Source: Ardenticatenales bacterium (GTDB lineage Bacteria; Chloroflexota; Anaerolineae; Ardenticatenales; Ardenticatenaceae). Taken from it: DNA of 8,034 bases. The stretch spans positions 1-8,034 of the forward strand of contig JACCSL010000609.1 of the NCBI GenBank assembly GCA_013812995.1. The letters are read 5' to 3'. The translations under genes were made by a program, and so were the position numbers. The notes under the pieces were generated by a model. It worked only from the letters and a program-made list of their open reading frames with translations, was not told the DNA's origin and did not search any database. Positions 1-5,651 of this stretch are shown piece after piece. The stretch's first letter is position 1, and each line of letters starts with the position of its first letter.

Positions 1-16
1 CCCCTGAACTATTACC

Positions 17-43
17 TTGACATGATAAACTTATCCCTATAAT
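17..43 (+). promoter_or_regulatory. Putative sigma70-type promoter with palindrome in the spacer
   Basis: Perfect consensus hexamers TTGACA (17-22) and TATAAT (38-43) are separated by 15 bases, two shorter than the usual optimum. The spacer holds the inverted repeat GATAA-AC-TTATC (24-35), a plausible operator. Transcription would run rightward, antisense to the gene ending at 84; no sense-strand gene starts nearby. The region is AT-rich, so a chance match is possible, and the short spacing lowers confidence. Confidence 0.35.
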
Positions 44-83
44 GGGTTGGATATATCTAAATAATAGAGCGAATTGCTTTGTC

Positions 84-533
84 CTATTGGCTACGTAGGA
101 TCTTCTCAAGAGTCTTTGCAGATTGCCGACTATTTGCCTCGATATCCAACAATACATATATAACTTCAGCAGAAAATTTGAATGTAAACGCAGATAACAG
201 ACTGGTAACAAATGCGAATGCCATAAGATAAACATTACCACTAGCTCTTGATTCTTGAAAGATCGCCAATCCGGCCAAGATCGATAATATTGCAATGCCT
301 GCAAAGAGCCAAGCAAATCCCTGAAGAGAGGAAGCCAACACCCTGATAGCTTGGTAGTTATTAATACGGGATGGTGAATAAGTGATTTCTTTATCACCGG
401 AGATGATTGGTGTAATGCCAACGTTTTCACGCAAGCGCCGCTCCAAGTCCATCTCAGCCTGTAAGGTGTTATAGTTCGTGAATTCTTCAGCACTAAATAG
501 ATCCTGGTTATCCTCCTCACCGACATTCCGCAC
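84..533 (-). CDS. Hypothetical protein with two predicted membrane helices (149 aa)
   Basis: I do not recognise this family. Residues 1-60 are hydrophilic and rich in Glu/Asp/Asn. Two hydrophobic segments follow, at about 70-92 and 101-122, then a polar tail of about 25 residues ending near KTLEKILRSQ. This suggests a small inner-membrane protein with a cytoplasmic N-domain. The start is GTG at 533; an in-frame stop lies about 37 bases upstream and no ATG lies between. No strong Shine-Dalgarno precedes it, so Met28 is a possible alternative start. It lies 53 bases downstream of the 113-aa gene, on the same strand, and may be co-transcribed with it. Base composition is clearly more AT-rich than the operon at 2274-7838, suggesting a different origin. 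The reading frame is credible; the function is unknown. Confidence 0.65.
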   Translation of the reverse strand: MRNVGEEDNQDLFSAEEFTNYNTLQAEMDLERRLRENVGITPIISGDKEITYSPSRINNYQAIRVLASSLQGFAWLFAGIAILSILAGLAIFQESRASGNVYLMAFAFVTSLLSAFTFKFSAEVIYVLLDIEANSRQSAKTLEKILRSQ

Positions 534-586
534 ATCTTCAACTAAGCTTATGATACAACATACAGTGATTCAAGCGGCGGAATCCA

Positions 587-928
587 CTAGATATTGTATA
601 GCCCGCATGTGCTGAAAAGAAAAGGGGAGACAGTCGTCAACTCAGTCGAATTATTGCAGATCGCTGTAGACCTACATATAGGATCAAGTCTGCTATCACC
701 CACTATATCTAGTGGTAGCTTAATTACAAAATCCGTAGAGGGGTATGCGGAATGTGGGTCCTCACTATATGCATTATCGCGGTCCGGTGAATTTGTGACC
801 TCTTCATCACTTTGGATAGTCGGATTGGATGCAATATATGGTGAAGCGGATTCCGATTTTTGGGGAGTTTTTGATGTCTTACCTCCTATTTCCAATAAAT
901 CTTCCAAGTTATTTTCTTTATTGGTCAT
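587..928 (-). CDS. Hypothetical hydrophilic protein (113 aa)
   Basis: I do not recognise this protein. It is soluble-looking, rich in Ser, Thr, Asp, Asn and Pro, with low-complexity stretches (for example SKTPQKSESASP and SDEEVTNSPDRDN). It has no membrane segment, signal peptide or catalytic motif, and residues 15-70 look intrinsically disordered. The strand was decided by the ribosome binding site: AGGAGGG lies six bases before the ATG and is embedded in the end of the upstream 67-aa gene, whose stop codon is two bases away. The opposite-strand frame over the same region lacks such a signal. The spacing implies translation coupled to the 67-aa membrane protein, so it may be a cytoplasmic partner or linker for that protein or for the 149-aa membrane protein downstream. 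That role is inference. Confidence 0.55.
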   Translation of the reverse strand: MTNKENNLEDLLEIGGKTSKTPQKSESASPYIASNPTIQSDEEVTNSPDRDNAYSEDPHSAYPSTDFVIKLPLDIVGDSRLDPICRSTAICNNSTELTTVSPFLFSTCGLYNI

Positions 929-930
929 GA

Positions 931-1134
931 TTAACCCTCCTTGCTTTGCTTATTGAAAAGAACATAAAAAAAGATTGCAAGACCACCATGAGATAACAAA
1001 AGCGCGAACTGTAACATATATCCCCCTATACGAATACCAAGCATTGCTGCTAGAATGACGAGCAAACCAAATCCAGTGGTAACCAAAGCAATACGGGTCG
1101 CGTCCTTGAGGTTCATGTTTTTTAAGTAGTCCAT
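931..1134 (-). CDS. Small two-helix membrane protein, hypothetical (67 aa)
   Basis: A very small protein with a polar, Lys/Asp/Arg-containing N-terminus (residues 1-13), two hydrophobic helices at about 14-33 and 38-58, and a short Lys-rich tail (NKQSKEG). This pattern fits a small integral membrane hairpin with both ends probably cytoplasmic. The ATG at 1134 is preceded at a good distance by AGGAG (1141-1145). Its stop lies two bases from the start of the 113-aa gene, whose ribosome binding site sits inside its last codons, so the two are very likely co-translated. I know no family for it. AT-rich composition matches the two genes downstream. The MITE-like element begins about 90 bases upstream and could affect its expression. 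Confidence 0.65.
   Translation of the reverse strand: MDYLKNMNLKDATRIALVTTGFGLLVILAAMLGIRIGGYMLQFALLLSHGGLAIFFYVLFNKQSKEG
935..941 (-). promoter_or_regulatory. Shine-Dalgarno for the 113-aa gene
   Basis: AGGAGGG (minus strand) lies six bases before the ATG at 928 and overlaps the last codons of the upstream gene. It decides the strand and start of the 587-928 gene and shows that the two are coupled. Confidence 0.75.
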
Positions 1135-1225
1135 TGAATTCTCCTAAAAGTGGGGTTTGGGGGTAGAAAGGGTGCTTGTTCCAGAGGTGGCAGTACTTGT
1201 ACCTCTTAAGTTAGCTCCAGTATAG

Positions 1226-1456
1226 ATTGGACTTTTGACAATTTTAGGGCACTTCAAGAGGGGCCACAGATTGTTTGCAGGGAGAGCGGGTAGCGCCTGG
1301 AGAGCAAAGTCGGAATAAAGTCGGGGTTTGGGCGATACGCCCCTGGTGCTCAAACCTCGACTTTATTCGCCGCACTCATTCCTGTGAGGTGTTTTTCTCT
1401 CTACAAGGGCCTCCTCCCTACCCACCCCAGAGGGCAATTTTTGTCAAAAGTCCAAT
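1226..1456. mobile_element. MITE-like element with terminal inverted repeats
   Basis: The two ends are perfect inverted repeats of 16 bases: ATTGGACTTTTGACAA at 1226-1241, with its reverse complement at 1441-1456. Immediately outside, ATAG occurs on both sides (1222-1225 and 1457-1460). If the repeat is taken as 15 bases, the flanking duplication becomes the hexamer TATAGA (1221-1226 and 1456-1461). About 230 bases with no coding capacity, matched ends, a short direct repeat and a strong internal hairpin are the hallmarks of a non-autonomous miniature transposable element. The parent insertion sequence cannot be named from the ends alone. The alternative is a non-mobile palindromic intergenic repeat. 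Confidence 0.65.
1313..1368. repeat. Long internal inverted repeat (hairpin)
   Basis: Arms of 18 bases (1313-1330 and 1351-1368) are complementary except at one position; the left arm is GAATAAAGTCGGGGTTTG. The 20-base centre contains a smaller competing hairpin, GGGCG-ATA-CGCCC (1330-1342). It sits near the middle of the MITE-like element and would form a stable stem in RNA or a cruciform in DNA. No U-tract follows on either strand, so it is not a typical terminator. Confidence 0.8.
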
Positions 1457-1601
1457 ATAGAGGGCTGGCAGAGTAAACACAAGGGGGGTGCAACCTCATG
1501 CCAGGGCAATCGCATACTCCGAAGCCACGTCCGCCAGGGGTTAGAAACTCCTAGCTCCTTCCTCAATTACCCATCGGTCATCCCATGCCGCGCAGGAGTA
1601 C

Positions 1602-1620
1602 CGAGGATGCTATCCGCTCG
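1602..1620. repeat. Bulged hairpin just past the antitoxin stop
   Basis: CGAGGAT-GCT-ATC-CG-CTCG forms a stem of seven pairs with a two-base bulge, five bases beyond the antitoxin stop codon. It could stall or stabilise the 3' end of the toxin-antitoxin transcript, but no T-rich tail follows, so a classical terminator is not supported. Confidence 0.3.
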
Positions 1621-1625
1621 CTCCC

Positions 1626-1916
1626 CTATTCCTTATCAGCGTGTTTTTCAGCGACGAGGGCAATCAAGGTGCGTAGTGCATGATTGACCGCTTGTGAATC
1701 CGGGAAGTACTCCCACACATCGGCATCAAGAACCACCATCTTTTCACCGAGAATTTGTCTTTCCGTGAAAGTCCCATCGTTGTGATAGACTCGGAGCGTA
1801 TAGCCTTCCTCTCGCATCCTTTTGGCATACTTTCCACGTACGCCACCCTCGAAATTGTACTCCGGTCGCATCTCGTCTGTGCTCTCCTCGGTATCAATAG
1901 GAATCTGCTGCTTCAT
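1626..1916 (-). CDS. Antitoxin of a BrnT-type toxin-antitoxin pair (96 aa)
   Basis: This is the likely antitoxin and autorepressor for the BrnT-like toxin encoded just upstream. The N-terminal half carries the block MRPEYNFEGGVRGKYAKRMR (about 16-35), which I associate with antitoxins found beside DUF497/BrnT toxins in Cyanobacteria and Chloroflexi. The C-terminal half (about 60-88) reads VVLDADVWEYFPDSQAVNHALRTLI, which fits a strand followed by two helices, as in ribbon-helix-helix DNA-binding antitoxins. The ATG at 1916 lies inside the toxin gene and is preceded by AAGGAAG, so the frames overlap by 23 bases and the antitoxin is translationally coupled to the toxin. Toxin-first order matches the BrnTA arrangement. 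The family assignment is from memory of the motif; the RHH fold is inference. Confidence 0.8.
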   Translation of the reverse strand: MKQQIPIDTEESTDEMRPEYNFEGGVRGKYAKRMREEGYTLRVYHNDGTFTERQILGEKMVVLDADVWEYFPDSQAVNHALRTLIALVAEKHADKE

Positions 1917-2181
1917 ACTTCCTTCTTTCCTCTCGTGTCGCTTTGCGCGCGCTGATCAGACGAATCTTTGCGTCCCGTTCAGTATAGACCACCACGAGGA
2001 GCGTTCCGGTGTTAGCCCGTCCAATGATGATCAGTCGTTCTTCGTCATCTGAATGATTAGGGTCGGTTATCATGATTGAGAAGTTGTCGGTGAAAACCGT
2101 TTGCGCCTCATCAAAGCTAATACCGTGTTTGTTGAGATTCGTCTGCGCCTTGTTCTCGTCCCATTCAAAGAGCAGCGACAT
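1894..2181 (-). CDS. brnT: BrnT family toxin (DUF497), probable ribonuclease (95 aa)
   Basis: The protein matches the BrnT/DUF497 pattern along its whole length. It has an N-terminal FEWDENKAQTNLNKHGISFDEA (residues 5-26), a middle GRANTGTLLVVVYTE (54-68), and the hallmark C-terminal IRLISARKATREERRKY (73-89) with its basic residues. BrnT proteins are small RelE-like ribonucleases that cleave RNA and halt growth until neutralised by a DNA-binding antitoxin; the usual length is about 90-100 aa, so this one is full length. The ATG at 2181 has only a weak GGGG-type ribosome binding site. The antitoxin gene follows with a 23-base overlap. Palindromes at 2242-2260 upstream may be the autoregulation site. 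Activity against RNA is inferred from the family. Confidence 0.9.
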   Translation of the reverse strand: MSLLFEWDENKAQTNLNKHGISFDEAQTVFTDNFSIMITDPNHSDDEERLIIIGRANTGTLLVVVYTERDAKIRLISARKATREERRKYEAADSY

Positions 2182-2223
2182 AGTGCCCCACTATGGATGT
2201 TGGCCATTCGGTTAAGCAAACCA

Positions 2224-2260
2224 ATCGTACCCCAGCGCCACTTGGCTGACCAAATATTTG
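2224..2260 (-). promoter_or_regulatory. Candidate promoter and operator of the toxin-antitoxin pair
   Basis: On the minus strand TTGGTC (2248-2253) and TACGAT (2224-2229) are 18 bases apart, each matching four of six consensus bases. The -35 is covered by two palindromes: CAAATATTTG (2251-2260) and TTGG-CTGA-CCAA (2242-2253). This is where an autorepressing antitoxin would be expected to bind. The hexamers are imperfect, so the placement is tentative. Confidence 0.35.
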
Positions 2261-2273
2261 CTCTACCCTTGCC

Positions 2274-2894
2274 TCACTCTCCCACCTTCCGGCAGTAGCA
2301 ATATGTGAATTGCTGGACGGTGCCGAAGGGGGTCTGGTGTGTCTCTTTCTCATGTTTTAGCAGGGAGAAGGGCTCGCCAAACTCCGCGTGCAGCTCGTCG
2401 GGGCGGTAGCGCATGACGGGGAGGCCGCTGCACTGCGTGGGGCCATCCTCGGCGAAGGTAGCAATAATAACGTGCCCGCCCGGTTTCACTGTGTGCAGGA
2501 CGGTGCGCACATACGCCGCGCGCGCCTCCTCCGTCGTCAGGAAGTGGAACACCGCGCGATCATGCCACAGATCAAAGTGCTGCGGCGGGAGTGACACGGT
2601 CGTAATGTCCGCCTCTATCCACTGGACCTGGACTGCCAGTGCCCCGAGGCGCTGCTGCGCGGCGACCAGCGCTTTAGCGGAGAGATCGAGCACGGTTACA
2701 TCCGTGTAGCCGTTCGCCAGCAGATCATCGACCAACGTGGAGGCACCGCCGCCCACATCGATGATCGCCGCGTCCGACCCGGCCCCGCTCTCGCGAATCA
2801 GGCGGAGGGAAAGCGCCGCGTGTGGCTGAAACCAGCTCACCGCGTCGGTGGCCTTCGTGGTGTATACCTGCTCCCAATGCTCTTTCGATTCCAT
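2274..2894 (-). CDS. Class I SAM-dependent methyltransferase (206 aa)
   Basis: This small Rossmann-fold methyltransferase should transfer a methyl group from S-adenosylmethionine to an unidentified acceptor. Visible landmarks: the N-terminal HWEQVYTTKATDAVSWFQPH (6-25), typical of a type-12-like family; motif I IDVGGGAS (45-52), which binds SAM; the acidic end of strand 2 in VLDLS (D70); EADI (94-97) near the adenine; HDRAVFHFL (111-119) at strand 4; and KPGGHVI (137-143). Length is normal for a stand-alone enzyme. The ATG at 2894 is preceded by AGGAGG with five bases spacing. It is the last gene of the operon, 34 bases after the glycosyltransferase, so a tailoring role on the same small molecule is plausible. 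The acceptor could be O, N, S or a metalloid; the sequence does not say which. Confidence 0.85.
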   Translation of the reverse strand: MESKEHWEQVYTTKATDAVSWFQPHAALSLRLIRESGAGSDAAIIDVGGGASTLVDDLLANGYTDVTVLDLSAKALVAAQQRLGALAVQVQWIEADITTVSLPPQHFDLWHDRAVFHFLTTEEARAAYVRTVLHTVKPGGHVIIATFAEDGPTQCSGLPVMRYRPDELHAEFGEPFSLLKHEKETHQTPFGTVQQFTYCYCRKVGE

Positions 2895-2928
2895 GCGTTC
2901 CTCCTGATGGCGATTGTGCTTGATACAG

Positions 2929-4149
2929 CTAGGGGTTCGCTACCCGCTGAGCGAGATAGTGCTGGATTTCGTCAGCGGCCTGCTTATATCCGCCGGTTGC
3001 CCGGAGCATTTGCTGGACCTTGACTGCTCCCGCTCGGTAGCTCGGCTCCGATAGCAAGATGTCCACGGCGGCCCGCAGTGCCGCTGCCAGAATCCGCCTG
3101 CCCTTCATCTGCGCATCGATGATAATCCCCGCCCCCTGTGCCTTCGTGCATCGTGCATTGAACAACTGCTCGATGTGATGGGGAATTAGCACGAGTGGTA
3201 CCCCATAATATAACCCCTCGTGAACGCTGTTGATTCCCCCATGCGTGATGAACGCATCGGCGCGCTGGAGCACCTCTAGTTGCGGCACGGAAGGGCGCAC
3301 GATGAAATTGGCCGGGATGGGGCCCAGCTGCTCAATCTGTGTGTGTTTGCCCACGGAGAAAATCACCTGTGCTGCCATATTGCCGAACGCCTCGAAGCAT
3401 TGCTGGCAAAAGTCCATCTGGGCCTGATGAATCGTACCCATTGAGATATAGATTACCGGGTGCTGCGTCACCTCGTCAAAGGGAAAGGGCTCGCCGCGCG
3501 TTTGCAGGTTGATGGAGGGGCCGACAAAGCGAAAGGTCTCATCAATGAGGGGCGTGTCCGGCTGGAACTCGCGGGCGGTAAAAACAAGGCTCAAGCCGCC
3601 CCGCACCGGAAACACATCCCCTGGAGGAAACGACGCGGGGCCATAGCGGCGCACCAGGCGAAACCGTCCAGCCAGAATCGCTGGAACTTTTGGGAGGGCC
3701 TGGCGGAGTAGGCCCAGCATCTCGCGTGGGGACATGGCCGCCGAGGGCAGGTCCAACACGAGGGTGCTGATCGACGAGGCGTCGCGCAAGGAGAGGATAT
3801 TGCAGGCCATTTTTCCCCAGAGTGCCGTCGAGTCGAAGAGCACAAGGTCCGGGGCTTCGCGGGCGAGGTCATCCAGTAAGAAGGGAAGAAGGGCTTCCGT
3901 GGCCCGCAGAAGCAACACTGAGACATTCACAAGATTGCCATCGTGAATCGCATCGGCGAGCGTGGTGGAGGTCAGGGTCGTCTCTGGGTAGGCGCGGAAG
4001 GTAGCTCCTGTGCGCTCGATCTGCGGGCGAAACTCCTCGGTGTTGTAGTAGAGCACCTGCTCGCCGCGTTGGACCAATTCCTCTACCACGGGCAACGTGG
4101 GATTTATGTGCCCGTGGGCAGGAACATTCAGATAAACAATCTTGCTCAT
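2929..4149 (-). CDS. MGT-family glycosyltransferase, GT1 (406 aa)
   Basis: A GT-B fold enzyme of the macrolide/UDP-glucuronosyltransferase type, expected to move a sugar from a nucleotide donor to a hydrophobic acceptor. The N-domain opens with VPAHGHINPTLP (9-20); by family analogy His14 is the catalytic base. The C-domain starts at ISMGT (235-239) and carries PSVPQLEVL (286-294), the donor-binding HGGINSVHEGL (303-313) and PHHIEQLFNA (323-332). The length is standard. The frame is open about 100 codons further upstream, but that part lies in the hydrolase gene and is Arg/Gly/Ala/Pro-rich. The ATG at 4149 overlaps the hydrolase stop as ATGA and starts the conserved domain, so it is chosen; translation is probably coupled. 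Relatives inactivate macrolides or decorate natural products and lipids; the acceptor here is unknown. Confidence 0.92.
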   Translation of the reverse strand: MSKIVYLNVPAHGHINPTLPVVEELVQRGEQVLYYNTEEFRPQIERTGATFRAYPETTLTSTTLADAIHDGNLVNVSVLLLRATEALLPFLLDDLAREAPDLVLFDSTALWGKMACNILSLRDASSISTLVLDLPSAAMSPREMLGLLRQALPKVPAILAGRFRLVRRYGPASFPPGDVFPVRGGLSLVFTAREFQPDTPLIDETFRFVGPSINLQTRGEPFPFDEVTQHPVIYISMGTIHQAQMDFCQQCFEAFGNMAAQVIFSVGKHTQIEQLGPIPANFIVRPSVPQLEVLQRADAFITHGGINSVHEGLYYGVPLVLIPHHIEQLFNARCTKAQGAGIIIDAQMKGRRILAAALRAAVDILLSEPSYRAGAVKVQQMLRATGGYKQAADEIQHYLAQRVANP

Positions 4150-5207
4150 TGCGCCAGCATTCCGCGAATCGCGTCTAGCACCAACTCCGGCTGATCCAGG
4201 GCGATGTTGTGGCCGCTCTCGCTGGCTTGAACCAACTCTCCAAGGCTGGAGAGGGTGGCGAGCTGCTTCTGGAGCGTCTGCCAGACTTCTTCGGCCTGCG
4301 CCGCCTGCTCGGGGGAGGCCCCTCCGGCGGCAGGCGCGGTGAGGCCGTGGGTCAGCACCACCAGCGGCAGGTCGCCCAGGGGCTGCGTCTGGCGTACCTG
4401 CGCCTCGCGCTGCTCCGTCGCTGCTTCTTCCGTGAGCAGGGCATCGAAACACTTTGGCTGCCCCTCTACCGCCAGATAGGCGGCGTGCGCTTCAGGCGGG
4501 AGGGTCTTGACCAGGAAGGGCAGGCAGGGAATTTCCGGCGCACTGGCGGGGTCGCCGCCAAGGAGGCGCAATACACCCAGCCGCGTCAAGGTACCGACCA
4601 CCGAGAAGACAGCTTGGTTCTGGGAGGCCACATTTTGCCCCACCTCGGTCTGGGAGCGAAAATCCTCGGGCTCGGCATCCACCAGCAGCAGCCCGGCGAC
4701 CTCGTCGGGGTACGCGTCTCGGTAAATTCGGGCATATTGCCCCCCTCTGGAGGCTCCAACAAGCACATAGGGCGGCTGCTCGCCCGCGTTTGCCAGCAGC
4801 GTGTGCAACTCCTCGGCGATACGCTGCCCGTCGCGCGGCAGCGCCCCCGCCTCGCTCCATCCAAAGCCCGCGCGGTCATAGGCGCATACCCTGGCGAGCG
4901 TCGCCACCTCGCGCTGGAATGCGTACCAGTGGGCGGACCAGCCCCCCGCGCCCGCTTCGAGAATAACGGTTGGCTGATCCGCGCTTTTTTCGCCCAGGCA
5001 GAAAATGTGCAGCCTGTGGCCGCCGACATCCACTACCTGACCGGGCGGGGCCACGCTGGCTAACGCCTGCGCGCGGGCGTTGGACTCGTAGAGGGTGCCA
5101 AGAATTGCCAGCACCACCAACAGAAGCAGCAGGCCAAGCAAAACGCGCCCGGCCTGCACCAGACAGCCTGCGCGTTTTGGCGGTGGAAGAGGGGGCGTCG
5201 TTTCCAT
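4146..5207 (-). CDS. Membrane-anchored alpha/beta hydrolase (353 aa)
   Basis: Proline-rich N-terminus, one hydrophobic helix at about 22-40 (VLLGLLLLLVVLAILGTLY), then an alpha/beta hydrolase domain probably facing outside. The nucleophile elbow is GASRGG (151-156, Ser153); the oxyanion region is LEAGAGG (83-89); the AYDRAGFGWSE stretch (109-119) is typical of this branch; the catalytic His is H333 in SGHNIALDQPELV. The acid is not obvious; D177 in LLVDAEP is one candidate. The frame extends eleven codons further to a GTG at 5240 without a ribosome binding site, so I chose the ATG at 5207, preceded by GTGGAG. Substrate (ester, lactone, amide) is unknown. It overlaps the glycosyltransferase start by ATGA and follows the DoxX-like gene after 63 bases. 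Confidence 0.88.
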   Translation of the reverse strand: METTPPLPPPKRAGCLVQAGRVLLGLLLLLVVLAILGTLYESNARAQALASVAPPGQVVDVGGHRLHIFCLGEKSADQPTVILEAGAGGWSAHWYAFQREVATLARVCAYDRAGFGWSEAGALPRDGQRIAEELHTLLANAGEQPPYVLVGASRGGQYARIYRDAYPDEVAGLLLVDAEPEDFRSQTEVGQNVASQNQAVFSVVGTLTRLGVLRLLGGDPASAPEIPCLPFLVKTLPPEAHAAYLAVEGQPKCFDALLTEEAATEQREAQVRQTQPLGDLPLVVLTHGLTAPAAGGASPEQAAQAEEVWQTLQKQLATLSSLGELVQASESGHNIALDQPELVLDAIRGMLAQ

Positions 5208-5225
5208 AAAATCTCCACTTGTGGA
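5208..5225 (-). promoter_or_regulatory. Ribosome binding site inside a small hairpin
   Basis: In the leader of the hydrolase, TCCAC-AA-GTGGA (minus strand, 5225-5214) pairs the Shine-Dalgarno GTGGAG with the bases just before it, followed by ATTTT and the ATG. Folding would hide the binding site, allowing translational control within the operon. The stem is only five pairs, so the effect may be small. Confidence 0.35.
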
Positions 5226-5270
5226 AGAGAAGCGGGGCACTATGACATGGATTTGCCGTGCTGATGCGCG

Positions 5271-5651
5271 TCAGGGAGTGGTGGGGGCGGAAGGGGCGCG
5301 CAGGGTGTGAAACCAGACCCAGGCAATGCAGAGCAATTGAAGCGGCAGGCGGAGCCAGAGCACCGTTGGTGACACGTTGATGCCCGGAATGCGATGGAGG
5401 ACCATGTGAACATTCACCGGAAAGATCGCGATGAGGAGCAAAATTAGCCCGATGCCCGAAAGGCGGCGGGTGGCAGGATGCAGAACCCCCAAACCGCCCA
5501 GAATTTCCAGAACCCCGCTGGCGGAAACCGCTGCCTCGTGGTACGGAATGTAGGGGGGCATCACGCGAAGATAGAAGCGGGGATTCCAGAAGTGGTTTGC
5601 GCCTGCCACGATGAAAAAGAGCGATAGGACGATGCGCCAGAATAGCATCAT
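5271..5651 (-). CDS. DoxX-like integral membrane protein (126 aa)
   Basis: A four-helix membrane protein with hydrophobic segments at about 4-21, 40-57, 64-84 and 96-114. The first loop carries AGANHFWNPRFYLRVMPPYIPYH (17-38), a signature I associate with the DoxX/DoxX-like superfamily. Members have been linked to quinone or thiosulfate oxidation and oxidative-stress complexes, but most, like this one, have no proven role. The size is typical. Two consecutive ATG codons (5651 and 5648) overlap the aminotransferase stop, so the precise start may be either; translation is probably coupled. It is the second membrane protein of the operon and may anchor or energise the pathway, which is inference. 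Confidence 0.8.
   Translation of the reverse strand: MMLFWRIVLSLFFIVAGANHFWNPRFYLRVMPPYIPYHEAAVSASGVLEILGGLGVLHPATRRLSGIGLILLLIAIFPVNVHMVLHRIPGINVSPTVLWLRLPLQLLCIAWVWFHTLRAPSAPTTP

Larger units (their letters stand above)
1135..1625. other. Non-coding intergenic region, 491 bases
   Basis: No convincing gene lies here. Small frames on both strands run through the inverted repeats and lack ribosome binding sites. The middle (about 1226-1456) is a MITE-like element. 1135-1225 should contain the leader of the 67-aa gene; a TATACT (minus strand, 1219-1224) has no good -35 partner. 1461-1625 holds only short hairpins: GGGGTT-AGA-AACTCC at 1537-1551 and the one at 1602-1620. I could not recognise a transposase remnant in it. 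Confidence 0.7.

Noticed and set aside
594..956. Plus-strand open frame of 120 codons
   Set aside because: It opposes the 113-aa gene, which has a strong ribosome binding site and operon spacing; the plus frame has neither.
1144..1353. Minus-strand open frame of 69 codons
   Set aside because: Starts in the loop of the internal hairpin, runs through one arm of the MITE-like element and has low-complexity Ser/Thr/Pro composition without a ribosome binding site.
1461..1625. Possible end of an IS200/IS605 element with a guide-like RNA
   Set aside because: The short hairpins suggested it, but I see no TnpA or TnpB remnant and no recognisable end.
4150..4452. N-terminal extension of the glycosyltransferase frame by about 100 codons
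   Set aside because: It lies wholly inside the hydrolase gene in another frame, is rich in Arg/Gly/Ala/Pro, and the conserved domain begins exactly at the ATG at 4149.
4209..5063. Plus-strand open frame of 284 codons
   Set aside because: Antisense shadow of the hydrolase, whose catalytic motifs are clear; its own translation shows no family and no ribosome binding site.
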